A stretch of DNA of 64,000 bases from Trichuris trichiura (Eukaryota; Nematoda; Enoplea; Trichinellida; Trichuridae). Shown piece by piece: positions 36,843 to 50,200 of this stretch. The translations under genes were made by a program, and so were the position numbers. The notes below the pieces were generated by a model. The model saw nothing but the letters and a program-made list of their open reading frames with translations. It was not told the origin of the DNA and ran no database searches. Numbering within the stretch: the stretch's first letter is position 1; the number at the start of each line of letters is the position of its first letter. The stretch spans positions 4,774,001 to 4,838,000 of the forward strand of contig JBAJFE010000026.1 in assembly GCA_037903355.1 (NCBI GenBank), written 5' to 3'.

Positions 36843-38485
36843 GTGGTAAGTCATTTAAGGAAATCCCAGTAAGAAAATCGTAAACAAACAGTAGCCCTGT
36901 TTTGCTATTTCATTTCGTTACTATCAATGCAAAATTTTTGTTACAAATTCCACCTCATACTGTCCTTCAGTCAAAACATTTCCCGATGCCTATTCGATGC
37001 CTGTAGTCAAGAAATATAAGTGCACTATCAGTGAAGGGATAAGTAAATTGCTAGAAAAAGTATGGGACAACGTTTCGTACGTTTCAGGACCATTCTTGGC
37101 CCGGCGTCAGCAATACTAGAGAGTTCCTTAACATTGCTGGCGCACTCATTGAAACTAACGACCGAATAGCCTACATCAGATTCAGTGCAACTTTTCCTAT
37201 CAACTCCGCACCTATGGTAGCTTAGAAGTTCGTTTTACCGCATCATAACACCATTGGTTTACAGAGACGTCAACTATCAGTGATAGATCAACGTGCATTT
37301 TTGGCAATGCGTCAGCTTGTTGCCTTGGTTTCTCTGTCAGTATTTTTCTCCTGCTTCATTACACAGTTCTATTTGAAAAAATGAAATGTTTAAAGTTCAT
37401 CCAGTACTAACGAGTATGCATGCAGTAAATTAATCGGAATTCGTGAGATCTTAAGGTAACTCGAAGCACGCGTTGCTCTTGTGGATAAGAAAAGTATGTG
37501 AAATGTACAACGCAATGACGTAAGTCTGCTCAGTCCTGCGCAGAGTTTTTCTGCTGTAAAGCACCTGATGCTTATGCCTAAACCAGGACGTAAGACTAAG
37601 TCCAGTATCAATGCGACATCCAGATCTAAGCTAGCAATAAATAGCCGCACCGAAGCAATTATTCGCTCTCACTTTGACCTGACTAATCAACACAGCAAAA
37701 TAGCTTTACTGAGTGTTTATTTACAAAGTGCTTTAATTCTGGTCTTCAGCTTAGATGGCCGACAGTTTTTCAGATCAGCAGTGTCTGCTATGTGGTTAAC
37801 GAGACCCTCCAAGAAACGGATCCTGTTAAATGAGTCCTTTAATTAGAATTCATTTGCCCCAGCAACCGCTTTGCAGAAGCAAAATGAGAGGTTAAGATTT
37901 CTTAACGTGGATCTGTGGGACTGAAAATCGAGTGCCGCTGATGAAGGAAGAAACCGCTGACACCTAAACTTATAACGTAACGTAAGGGAGCATTGGCTAC
38001 TGGCTCGTAGGTGGACAAAAAAAGAACGGAAACGTTCTATTTTCTAGGGCTGTTTAATAAAGTGCTGCGCACTACTGAGCAATACCACGTGTCCAAGACG
38101 CAAAGGCGTTTGAATGAACCAAATTTTACTTTTCTTTTGCTGTACGTGCCGGCTATTACAAAAAGACTCTGTTACAAGATTTTCTGAGTTGCTGAACCCA
38201 CTGTTTCCTTCAACATAGTTATCTTTTACATTAGTATCTTTAGAAAAAACTACGTTTTTGAGAGACTTAGCTAACTATATTGCAGGCTACAAACTTTCAA
38301 TGGAATGTTCTTTTCATTAACCTGAAAACCATTACCATGCAATTGGTTCTACCTTCAATTTGTCGAATTTAAACTGCATTCGTGCCCTGACTGGCACGAA
38401 ACGCAGAAGCGCCTCCAGGAAAATGCTATTTACCAAATTTTGTTGGACAAGTTTCGTTTGCAGTTGCACTGTTCAAAACTACCTG

Positions 38486-38565
38486 TCGACGAACGGACAT
38501 GTCGACAAGCCGACCTGTCCACAAACTGACCTGCCAGCGATCCGACATGACGACGAACTGACTTT
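38486..38565. repeat. Minisatellite, five 16-bp units
   Basis: Five consecutive 16-base units of the form CGACGAACGGACATGT, with variants CGACAAGCCGACCTGT and CCACAAACTGACCTGC, each with GAC at a fixed place. It is imperfect but in register. Confidence 0.55.
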
Positions 38566-38971
38566 TGGTGAGACGACTGTAATCCCCTTTCCACACGTGT
38601 CCACGTGACATTGCGAATGCTTGCTGCCTCCGTTTGGAATTGACTACATTTCGTAACGTGTACCACAACATTCAGAGAAGGATGGAATTCATCTCATTTT
38701 GCTGAAGTGTACCATCATAAAGGACTTATTCTGAGGTCATGCAGAACTGCCATCTGCTGAAGAAAAGCTGCTACCGCTTCTTCGTCCATGAACGTGATTG
38801 ACACTGGAACGAATGTCGTTGCAGCAACGTTAGTCGTCGCGTCAGTTAAACTAATTTGTTAGAAAAAGCTATGAAAATTAATACGTGCACGTGGCAAAAT
38901 CTTGGGAATTTTATAACATTGATAGTTTACTTTCGAAAATGAAAGATTTTTTAACAACGTTTTGAAATTTC

Positions 38972-39203
38972 ATTATTGAATGGTTACAGAAAGGTAAAAA
39001 CCGTTTGTTTTGTGTTTACGCCACTTTCTAAAATTTCTGAGCTTTCGGAGCCTCGCGCGCTTTGTTGTCAACGATTAAATATACAATAGTTATTTGTAAT
39101 TGTTGACAACGGAGCGCGTGAGGTTATGAAAGCTCCGCAATTTTGGAAATTGGTGTAAGGACAAAATAAACGGTTTGTACCTTTCCGTAATCACTAAATA
39201 ACG
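38972..39203. mobile_element. Small palindromic element
   Basis: Arms of about 85 bases at 38972-39060 and 39115-39203 pair with moderate divergence. Each contains a GAGCTTTCGG or GAAAGCTCC block like the 3' half of the recurrent motif. A second partial motif (GGGACA...TCCCGAAAGCTGTGG) follows at 39262-39290 without its CTGANGA half. Confidence 0.5.
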
Positions 39204-40855
39204 ATAGTTTACGTTGCTCGGTCCCGAACCGAATAAGGTAAATGTTTCATTCTCCGCTTTCGATGGGACAATAGTATTCCCGAAAGCTGTGGATAATATA
39301 ACTTACTTCAAAGCGGTCAAAAGTCGTCAATATAACATAGATGTTTCTTAGGATCGTTAGATGACATTCACTGTTCAATATTGATGGGTTACCACATACA
39401 TTCAGGAAGACTTTCTTGCAAGCGCAAGTAATTATTATTGAAGAAACTGCCGAAGCTTAACGAATAAACTCTTAGCGTCTTAAATGACAAATGAATGTGA
39501 CAATACTGAAATATCGAGGTACCGTCAAGTTAATTTGTCATTTAAGATTTGATTAGTCTGTTTTAAAGCCTATGTACTTTATTCCGTTTTACGTTACTAA
39601 GCCTTTGACAAGCCTCCATGCAACTGAACTTCGCGGCAGAATATTTTGCAAGACATGAGGACGACGTAGAATGCTTCCATTTCTTTGCTTCTCCGTGCAG
39701 TAATGCATTTCGCACGGTATGGAATAAATCAGCTAAGGTGAGCGATTTTCGCAAATTGGACTAAATACGCGTGACAATTACCATTATAATACCAACAAAC
39801 TTACAGTAAATTCCCCACAGCAAGTTTCTTTCCTTAATCTGTTCAGTGGGAATATTAGAGGGTTAACCGAAGTGGTTCTTTGATCTGCTGGTTTTAGATC
39901 GACGCTTTGTACACTTAGATGGCTTTCAATGCTTCGTAGTCATTTCGCTGCCAATGGAATTTGTTACTAAGGCACTTCTTCAAAATTAGCTATTGGCGGT
40001 CGATTTGCAGATTCTGTTGCGGATGAGGTAAATAGTTTCTCGAGCAGAAATAATCTTAAAATTCTACTTGATTAATCGTTGCAAGTGCCATCGGGCCACA
40101 TATAATTCGAGGAAATTTCATGTTGTTCATTTTGTTCTTCTGAAAAAAACTGGCACCTAATGGTTCACCAAAATTATGTTTCAACTACTAATTGTTTGAC
40201 AGGAGTAATTGTTTATTTTGACGTGTCTAATTGAGATCGTTCACTCTGACGCGCTCAGCTTCACGCAAACTTATGTGGACGCATGACTTCATTAGAAGTA
40301 GATAGTTCCGTTCTAAGGAAGCCTTGTCCTTCCCCGCCTAGCATTCAACAAACAATGGCAGTGAATCGGCACAGTTGAAAGCATAACAGAAACGCATGAG
40401 TGTTAGAGCAAAGGTGGCTATTCTAGCAGGTGAAAAATTGCGAATTAATGTCACAGGTCCGTACTTTTCCCGTCAGTATATAGGATACAGTAAATACGTA
40501 GTCAGCGGTCAAATAGCAATGAAGCTGCGTGTCATCGGGATCCTACCTTAACAGGAAACGTACACTGTTCAGTTGGGGTAGTATTTCAACTTAATGTAAG
40601 TATAATTAAGTAATATAGTGTAATGTTGTTCATCCTACAAAACTAGAGAAGCAAGAACGCTTTTAATAATTATCCATACGCTGTTTGTTAGCTCGAGACA
40701 ATGCAAGCCTTCCTATCGCTTCAAGGATAGTCATTTGAATCGTAACTAGAAGCTGTGCTTTGCTTTCCGCTTGTCTTGCTTTTGACTGCTTTTGTAAAAC
40801 GATTTTGCCTACCTACCTCCCTATTATTTATTTGAACGATTAAGCATTCGAGTCA

Positions 40856-41137
40856 ATGGTGATTTTACATGTATTCGTCAAATTTTACAGCAGACAAAGT
40901 TGCTTTTCGAACAATTTATTCCTTGTTCAGAGGTTCGTTACAAACGACCGTAGGGTTGCTTTAATGACTTTTTCGATGGTTGCGTTGGCGGTGGGTTTGC
41001 GGTTCTTCATAACGGATGCAAATGTTATCACGGCAAAAGTGATTACTCCTGTTGCGTTAAAGAAGTTTTTTCTAAGGCTCCGCGAAGATTTCGAGATTAG
41101 TTTGTTGCTATGGAAGCTGTGGAAACATCACAAATGA
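40856..41137 (+). CDS. Possible small membrane protein ORF, 93 residues
   Basis: ATG at 40856, TGA at 41135-41137. A central hydrophobic helix (VALMTFSMVALAVGLRFF) precedes a charged C-terminus (LLLWKLWKHHK). The helix vaguely recalls the first span of VMA21-type assembly factors, but the second span is absent. It could also be one exon of a longer gene, since CTTGTTCAG at 40931 is a usable acceptor. It lies about 140 bases upstream of the GTPBP3 start on the same strand. Confidence 0.3.
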   Translation: MVILHVFVKFYSRQSCFSNNLFLVQRFVTNDRRVALMTFSMVALAVGLRFFITDANVITAKVITPVALKKFFLRLREDFEISLLLWKLWKHHK

Positions 41138-41278
41138 AAAGGCATCACCTCGTTACTAGACACTTAGTTTTTGAAAAGGTGATAATGATATCGGATAATT
41201 TTGCATATGGGCGTTATGATTAAAAATGCACTTAAACGCTTTATTTACAGGATGCGTCTAGTAGGATTTCTTGTTTGA

Positions 41279-44200
41279 ATGCGTCGTTTCATTTGGGTGC
41301 AGTCCGTCCGTCATTCTTGTTCAACAATATTCGCCTTGTCAAGCGGAAAGGTTCCATCAGCAATTGCAGTTATCCGAATCTCTGGTATAACCTGCGCTGC
41401 TGGAATGCTATTTTAAAGCCACCATTGTTGATGTTGTAGGCCCGAAGTCAAGACATGTTTTAACCTCAATGACTAATTGCAGAAACCCGTTGAATAGGCG
41501 ACTATATCCAACCGACATTCGACATCCCATTTCTAAGGGTTTGTTAGATCGAGGCATGGCTGTTTATCTGAAAGGTTAGCGAGCACTCTAGTACTGCTAC
41601 TCTGCTGCTGTAGTGCATATGTTTCATTTAGGTCCAGCCACGTTTACAGGTGAGGATTCTTGTGAATTGCATGTTCATGGTAGTCAGGCAGTGATAAGAG
41701 ATGTCTGTGCGGCTCTCTATCAGATCGAGGAACTTACTCCTGCTGAGCCAGGGCAGTTTACAAAAAGGTATGGAATGGCTATGCTTTCAAGAAAAGCGAT
41801 TATACTGATTTTCCCTGAAGGGAAGTCTTGTAAGTCCTGATAAAGTCTGCTGATAAACCATGTATTAAGAGTAGCCATTTGTCTCGTTTTCTTCGACCAT
41901 CGCTCATCTGTTGAGACAGTTCTGTGTTTGAAAGCGTTGGAAGCCCTACTGTAAAATCTGTAGCGTCCGTGAAAGGTATAAAAAATTGGACATAATAGCT
42001 GTTGTACAGTAAAGCCTCCTTAATCCGAACCTCCATAATCTGAATCCTTCTCTAATCCGAACTCGTGAAAGAGAACAGTAGAACGACGGTATACATTAAA
42101 GATAATTAGAGTACCTGTGAACGGACAGTCACTTGGCGGCAACGGCTATAAGGGCAGCAAACAACCAGCTAGCGTTCCTTTCGGTATACGTTAACATAGG
42201 CGCAGTCCAGCCACGGCTCTGCCGAGTCAATCTCGACCAGTAAGTTGACTGCAGCAACGCACCTCGAGATCTAGGTTTCCCCAAATAAACAAAATTTGGA
42301 TCAAAAACCTGTTGTTTTTTAGTCGTATAAAACTACAATCTGTTCTCGTAGAACGCAATGATTGGCGGCTAACTCAATTTATTTTTGAGCCAACAGAGCT
42401 GGCCAGCAACTACGAATATGGAAAAATAAGTTCATGTGAACTATTTCCATGTCGCTTCGCGGTACTGCGTCCACGCCATATAAGAAACTGGTTTCTGCTG
42501 GTCAGTCGTTTTCCTTGATCAGACGGACTTCGCTGCCCTCGTTAAGCTATTCACCGTTTGCAGAGACTGACATCGCGCTGTAGACGCCAGGAACATGCAT
42601 CTAAAATTGTATTACCTGCTTTTCTGTAACCTTTTCTGTAAGCTTCCTCCGAATCCGAATTTTTCCGTAATCCAAACTACTCCCTGCCCCGAGGCGTTCG
42701 GATTAGGGAGGTTTTACTGTATTGTTGAAATTGCGAGATAACGAAATGTCTACTACAGGAGGCACTTTCGTTTAATGATGTGTACAGGCGTGATTTTCAT
42801 TATCTGGGAGGCGAACGTTTAGCTTTTTATTAAAGGTATCATGCTGTTGCAAGCAATCAAGGCAAAAGTTAATACAAACGAAAAGCGAAGTTTCCTTAAC
42901 TTTATTATTTTCAGATTTTCGTAGCGCTGCTTCCCTTTTTGTTTCGGCTTTTTCCTTGAACGGTGTTTGCAGTATGCTGGCTTCTGGTTGTGGATTTAAT
43001 AATGCAGAAAGTCCTTTCAAATTACCTCCAATCTACTTGTCCTTTGCCCGTACATTTATACTGAGATGCAGGAGACGTAACCGTTGCAATACTTTAATTA
43101 CTTCTTCAGCATTTGTGAGGAAGGCGTTCGTTGGTACTCTTTTGTTTGGTAACAAATCTGCCGCTTAAAAACAGCTAACTTTTGTCAACGTGGCACCTGT
43201 ATACTGTCAGAACGTTGGCAGAAGGTTATTAAAAGCAGTGGAAGTATCTTGAATAAACGAAGTTGTCTTAACTTGGCTCCGCGAGTAATTTGCATTATCA
43301 AAATGGCGGGCCCCCTATTGCACCTCTTTTCCAAGGTCGCTTTAATCATTTCTGATAATGAGCAACTAATCGTAACAGCAAGTAGGGAATAGCCTTTCAG
43401 CTGCATTCGGAGGGCAAATTCCTCAGCATCAGCTTGTTTGTTTCTAGCCGAAGTATAGCGTCTTATTTTTCTGGCCCGCCTAACGTTTGGTCTTCGATGC
43501 TTGGATTCAAATTTTTGCATAACCTATTAAAGAGTTACTTCTTGAAGGGCATTTCTAAATGGGAAAATGGACTTAACGATGGTCGAAGGATTGAAGGACT
43601 TGCTTCATGCCGAAACTTCTGAGCAGAGAAAATTAGCTCTACGCAGTGTCACTGGCTCTTTGAATGTTCTGCTGTCACAATGGCGTGAAATTCTTGTGAA
43701 AGTAAGGTGAATTCTATGGTTTCTTTAATAACTTTTGAAAATATCTTCTTTCTGTTGCATACGTGGTTTAAGATTTAGTCCTTATGTGCTGCTTATGATG
43801 TATTTACCCAAATAGAGAACACTAGGTGGAGAAATTCCTGTGGGGTTAAATCTAGCATATTTTGTGACAGTTTTCCTAGGGTTACTACAAGCTTTCGTCT
43901 AATCACGTAGCTCAGGCATACCAAACAAACAAAACATGTAAACATTCACTGAAATTTGCGTAGTAAATATTCGAAAATAAGCATAGTAAATGTACTCGCA
44001 AAATTCCGCATTCAAGCTTGGTATAACACCAACAAAAGTTCTTTTTGCGTAACATTATTTACCCGCAGGAGATCTCTGGTTTATGATAAGTTCGAGCGGC
44101 ACACATTTCCTTCTAAACGCGTATTTTCTTTTTTCCTAACGCAGAGACTAACAGCGCAGCAGTCTTGCGATGCCGCCCTGCTGCAGCGAGCTGCAATTCA

Positions 44201-47200
44201 GCCAGCCACGTGATTACTACGGTAGTCTAAGTTGGAATGTGCTGCCTATATTTCGCAGGTATTCTGCTTCGTGCTTTTCTATTCCATCATGTTTGCTAGC
44301 TTGATAATGGGATGCTAGAGTTTTATTGCATTTATGAAAGTTCTTTTCCCTTGCTAATGACAGATAACGACAAACGTATGCAGCTATAGAATGAATGAAC
44401 AGCTAATGGATGACCGACAGATAGGAGTAAGAACGGGAATGATGATCACAATGTCGAATGTATTAGATCTTTCAGAACACATTTGTCACACTTGTACGCA
44501 TGTTCCGTCTTCTTTATACACGCAAGTAAACGTTCGTGTTGATATGTAGAAATAGCGAATTCTGAACGCTCCAATAATTTAAATACGCAGAACGAGTGTC
44601 TTCTCCTCCCTACTCATAACTGTCAATTCATCTGTTGGTTAGGCATCCCTTCTTTTATCGCTACCACTGTTCGCTGTTAGGAGGCATTATTTCATCATAA
44701 ATGTTATGAAAACTGCAAAGACCCTGTCATATCTTCTGATTTTGTTGAACAGAGTAAAAAGGAGAGAAAGATCATTACCCTTGAGAGAAAGCTCAACTTT
44801 ATTGCACTGCATGAAAATAGAAAATTGGTAACTGACATCGCACGTAAGCTACAACATCCGAAATAGACGATGTCAACTGTTTCGAAAGACAAGAAGCGAA
44901 TCTATGATGCAGTGAAATCATCAAAGTCAATTAGACCCGTTGTGATCACAAAGTGTAGAGTTGACCATGCTGATTATGTGCAAAAGTTACCTGTCGATGG
45001 AATGGATGGAATGTCAGACATAAAAGAACATTCACCTTAGCCCATTGACAATCCCAGCCAAGACGAGAAGGCTTTTTCATACGCTGAAAGAGCAACTAAC
45101 AGATCTTACGCATGCGAAAGTTTTTAGAGCAAATCGCAGGTGGTTTCGGTACTTCAAAGGCGTCGTAATTTCCATAATGTGAAAGTCACTGGCGAGAGAT
45201 AACATGTGCTGTAGCTTCTAAAGACGAGTTGGAACAGACAGTTGCAGGCAAGACATAATTGCTGAAACATATATTCAATGTCGGTGAAAAGAGCTTGTGC
45301 TGGAGGCGCACGCCTGAGCGTGTAATTACGTTCAACAACAATACAAGACAATGCTAGGGCACAAGACAAGTAAAGGCTGAGTGACGCTACTTTTGGGCGG
45401 AAATGTAGCAAACTGAAGCCTTTTCTGATCTGCCACTCAAAGAATCCCGTGCTTTTAAAGGGTGTAAACAAGAATAGGCCTTCCGTTTATTATCATGATA
45501 AGAAGAGAGCTTATATGCCATTATAGCCATTTGAGGACAGGTTTTTGAACTGTTTTATTCCAGAGACGAGAAAATATCGCAGGCAGAAGAATGTGCAATT
45601 CAGGTTTCTTTTAATGTTAGGCAGTGCACGAATACACCAGTGACCAGCATGCTTACACATGGTTGCTCATATGTCGCTAACACGACGGCTCTTATTTGAC
45701 AAACAGGCCTATGCGCTATTGCTGCCTTCAAAGCGTACTGCTTACGGCAAACTTATGAGCATGCTCTAGAAGCGACTGAGTTTGACCAGGCACTCCGCAA
45801 GTCCTGGAAAACTTTTAATATTCTAAATGTTATCCATACGTCAGTGCTGCATGGAAAGAAATCATACAGTGGTGCATGAAAGGCAACTCAAAAAGGGCTT
45901 TGAAGACGTGGGTGAACGCTTTCGAAGATTCTAAAAACAACTCTGCAATTGATTAAATAGTGAACGACAAGCTGTTGAAGCCTGGAAGCGAGCTGCACTT
46001 AAGTAGACGAGAACATAATCATGAATTCATCAAGTGGAGAATGAGATCAGATCGAGTTGGAAGAAAAATGACAGAAAGAAGTAGAATCAGAGGAAAAATT
46101 AAACCGAAATGCCAGAGCGGCAAAAATAGAATTACTATCTTCTTGCAAGTACCATTTGGGTACATCGAACGGATCAGTGAGCTCTACTTCTTGTATGTAC
46201 ACTAATTTGGTTGGTGTATACAGAGTTCGACTTTACTAACTCCAGAACAGAATTGCTGCATTATAAAGATCCGATCCAGCAGTCTTGTGCGAATTGATTT
46301 CTCTCAACTTTAAGCCAATTCAAGACTTCAATCTTGTTTAGCCAAGGTGCACGATTCTCTAGCGTTAAATCGGTTCCAATCTTCGCCATGGGTCCGTTAC
46401 AGTTCTTCGTATCCATTTCGTTTTTCGGTGTCTCATCGTGGCAGTTTGGCCTGCCTGTACTGTGATCAGTTCCATACCGTGCAGTTGAGCTTCATCTTAA
46501 TCATCAGCCTAAGCCTAAACGTGTATCCATGACGCCATTGTACCAACTTCTGACCAATGGGGAAACCATGACTAGGAAGCCGCTGCCTCCACCATCCGGT
46601 TCGGCATTAAACATGTTGATTAAGTGTCTCGACTTGCGATAGGACGCTTGGAACGAAATGCATCTTAAGTCGTGGACCCCCGTAGTGTCCTGGGTTTAAG
46701 GGTTTTTGAATACTGTGATGGATGCTGTACAACCATACAGCCCTCACTTTCTTGGCCCGTTACCATTGCAAGATGATGTGAGTGAAATCTGTACACGTGC
46801 CTTATGGCACATCCTGTTAGCCTAGCTATTGCATTGTTTTATCGCGTGATACCTGACAAATGTTTTTTATGTCTTGAAATAACGTGTTTCCAGTTTCCCT
46901 TGTGTAGGAGGTCGAGTATTTACGTTTAATCTTGACAGCTGTAGGTTTGTCGTGCATGACGCCTTGACTTTGCCGGTTCTTACCAGAAACCTTAAATCAG
47001 AAGAACGTTTGAAGAAGGGTTTCTTTTTTCCGTAAAAAACAATGACGAAGTATAAGTGTTTTTTACACTCCACGTTTTCAAAGACAAAAAACTAGATTTT
47101 AGTGGGCATTTTTTTCAGAAATTAAAGAGATGCCCTTCATGTTGCGCGGCACTAAGATAAACGTTGTAAAAAGAAATGGTTTTAGCTAAATATAGACCGT

Positions 47201-50200
47201 TACACCATTCGATCGGGGTTGATATTTGTTGCGTTGTATGGGATAAACAAGTGATGAAAACAATGTAAGATTACCTGACACAAAGGAGGTGCCGGAAGAA
47301 AGCTACAAAGAAGTGGCTATTATCAATGTTCGTCAACCAAACAAATAAGACCACACTTTTGACGCTATTCCGCGGACAGACTTCGCATCTTCCTCCTCTT
47401 CTTCAAATTCCATTGGAGCGGTCATGGAGCGCATCGATCTTTTTGAGTCATTTTCATATTTTGACAAAGACGACAAAGTTTTCTTTCTCCTTTTTTTTCT
47501 TTTCCAACGGGTGCGTTTATTCAAAATGAAATTTTTTTTGCGGCTTTTTGCAACTCTTTCGTAAAAAATTAACGTTTATTTTAAACGTCAATCCGCGGAG
47601 CTTTCGGGCCTCATCTGGGCCCGCCATCAGCGCTGTGCGCCGCCCGTCGGGTCGGTCATTATGTTAGCAAGCCGCACCGTCCGGCCGACCTTGGCGGAGA
47701 CCTCAGCCGTCAGGTCCATCTTGACCCGTCGTGCCTTGGTCGAACCTAGCTAGTCAGACTACGCGGCGAGCGCCCAACCGACCTTCCACGACGGCAGCAA
47801 CACTAACAATGAGATACAACGATCCTACAAACAATATACACCCGTCTGCTTTAAACAGACGGGCTTTAAACTACCGTCCGTCCCGAGTCTTTTACCTTCT
47901 TTCTTCCATTCTTTTCGTCGTCCTCTTTGTTCTTTTGTGGCCGCAAGCACATTTAATTTTCTTTCTCCTTTTTTCTTTTTTCTTTTCCAACGGGTGCGTT
48001 TATTCAAAATGATTTTTTTGCGGCCTTTGCGCATGGTAGTTTAAAACCCGTCTGTTTAAAGCAGACGGGTGTATATTGTTTGTAGGATCGTTGTATCTCA
48101 TTGTTAGTGTTGCTGCCGTCGTGGAAGGTCGGTTGGGCGCTCGCCGCGTAGTCTGACTAGCTAGGTTCGACCAAGGCACGACGGGTCAAGATGGACCTGA
48201 CGGCTGAGATCTCCGCCAAGGTCGGCCGGACGGTGCGGCTTGCTAACATAATGACCGACCCGACGGGCGGCGCACAGCACTGATGACGGGCCCAGATGAG
48301 TCCCGAAAGCTCCGTGGATTGACGTTTAAAATAAACGTTAATTGTTTACGAACGGGTTGCAAAAAGCCGCAAAAAAATTTCAAGACCACAAAGGTGGACC
48401 TTTCAATTCGGAAGGTGTTGTTGTTGAGTCAACGGATTTACGGGACAACGACAGTAGATGAAAACTGTCGGGCGAAACGCAAACCGACGAGGATACGCTA
48501 CTTTCAGGTTCAACCGCTCTTTGATACTTCATCGAACGTATGCGAAAACGTTTTATCGCTTCTTGCCGCCGGCGCCGGCGCTCCGAGTAACCTTATCGAC
48601 GCATGGTTCGACGCCTATTTTAATTCGATTGGCAAAAATATTGCCATTTTTGCCCAACGCCAAATTGGCTTGCATTCGACTTTGATACAGTATGTGCGTC
48701 CAGTTGCCGGACGGCGATATCTCGTAGCAATATGTTGTGCCGAATTCGACGAACCTCCTAAGGATCATATCGGCCGTTTCGGGATCAAAACCAAAAACGG
48801 TCACGCACACAAAGTCCAAATCTCTTTGGGGATTGAGGTCTTCGCCTTGAGTATAAAAGGGATCTAACTGAGAAACTGTTGGAAACCCGTTGGTCGTATA
48901 GCCGCTGTTGGTAGTGCATTCCATTGCATTCGTTAGGGAAAAATCGCCTCCTCTGGACAAGTTACGACTTGTTAGGTCGTACCTGACAGGCGACAGACCA
49001 TGCAAACCGGACGACACACCTTCGAGCATACTTCGAACCGGTGGGCCTCGAGATACTTGTGCAGTTCGTTGAATTGGACGGGATATTTTCAGGCTAACCA
49101 ATGTGGGAGACGAATGCGCCCAAGGAGACGGCGGCAAAGACTTGTCAAGCGAAACTTGACGTCCAGCAGTTCTCGTCTGCGTGATTTGACGAGAGCCGAA
49201 AGCTCCTCCAAAAAAGTACGGAGGCAAAACAACGGTCGTTTGAGCAGAAGTTGCATTTGGCGAATTTCGTGCCGCCAACGGAGACTGCATAATTGTTCCT
49301 AACTTTTTGTCATTCCATGCACCGCTGACGAGTTCGCAGACGAGAACTGCTGGACGTCAAGTTTCGCTTGACAAGTTCTTGCCGCCGTCTCCTTGGGCGC
49401 ATTCGTCTCCCACATTGGTTAGCCCGAAAATATCCCGTCCAATTCAACGAACTGCACAAGTATCTCGAGGCCCACCGGTTCGAAGTATGCTCGAAGGTGT
49501 GTCGTCCGGTTTGCATGGTCTATCGGCAGTCAGGTACGACCTAACAAGTCGTAGCTTGTCCAAAGGAGGCGATTTTTCCCTAACGAGTACAATGGAATGC
49601 ACTACCAACAGCGGGTATACGACCAACGGGTTTCCAACAGTTTCTCAGTTAGATCCCTTTTGTACTCAAGGCGAAGACCTCAATCCCCAAAGAGATTTGG
49701 ACTCTGTGTGCGTGACCGTTTTTGGTTTTGATCCCGAAACGGCTGATATGATCCTTAGGAAGTTCTTCGAATTCGGCACAACATGTTGCTATGAGATATC
49801 GCCGTCCGGCAATTGGATGCACATACTGTATCAAAGTCGAATGCAAGCCAATTTGGCGTTGGGCAAAAATGGCAAAATTTTTGCCAATCGAATTAAAATA
49901 GGCGTCGAACCGTGCGTCGATAAGGTTACTCGGAGCGCCGGCGGCAAGAAGCGATAAAACGTTTTCGCATACGTTCAATGAAGTATCAAAGAGCGGTTGA
50001 ACATGAAAGTAGCGTATCCTCATCGGTTTGCGTTTCGCCTGACGGTTTTCATCTGCTGTCGTTGCCCCGTAACGCGGTTGACTGAACAGCAACACCTTTC
50101 GAATTGAAAAGTCCAACTTTGTCGTCTTTGTCAAAATATGATAACGACTCAAAATGATCGATGCGCTCCATGACCGCTCCAATGGACTTTGAAGAAGAGG

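Larger units (their letters stand above)
36110..41278. other. Intergenic region between LAMP-like gene and GTPBP3
   Basis: Contains an inverted repeat pair (36691-36713 with 36820-36842), a 16-bp minisatellite (38486-38565), a palindrome (38972-39203), a short hairpin (39479-39546) and a possible small ORF (40856-41137). Nothing else was recognised. Confidence 0.4.
47333..49290 (-). pseudogene. NUP35: NUP35 (Nup53) retrocopy, left antisense arm
   Basis: NUP35 is a nuclear-pore scaffold protein with an RRM-like MPPN dimerisation domain. Seen here: start MQSPLAARNSPNATS, then LPPYFFGG, RGPPVRSMLEG, LDPFYTQGED, the MPPN domain VTVFGFDPETADMILRRF...GNWTHILYQSRMQANLALG...IKIGVEPCVDK, and the C-terminal helix ASKVWSYLFG with stop at about 47333. 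The frame ends early at GGKKR (TAA, about 48553), and the C-terminal part is separated by the insertion 47481-48381. It is therefore non-functional as it stands. It keeps the true start and C-terminus, which the other arm lacks. Confidence 0.82.

Noticed and set aside
39240..39295. Partial motif GGGACA...TCCCGAAAGCTGTGG
   Set aside because: The CTGANGA half is absent, so it is at most a decayed remnant and was not listed as a motif copy.
48283..48867. 194-codon plus-strand ORF
   Set aside because: It is the antisense shadow of the NUP35 coding arm, whose minus-strand frame matches the MPPN domain; the same holds for 49649-50248 on minus.
49180..49210. GACGAGAGCCGAAAGCTCC resembling the hammerhead-like motif
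   Set aside because: It encodes GAFGSR within the NUP35 frame and lacks a proper CTGANGA plus GGG/CCC stem; probably coincidence.
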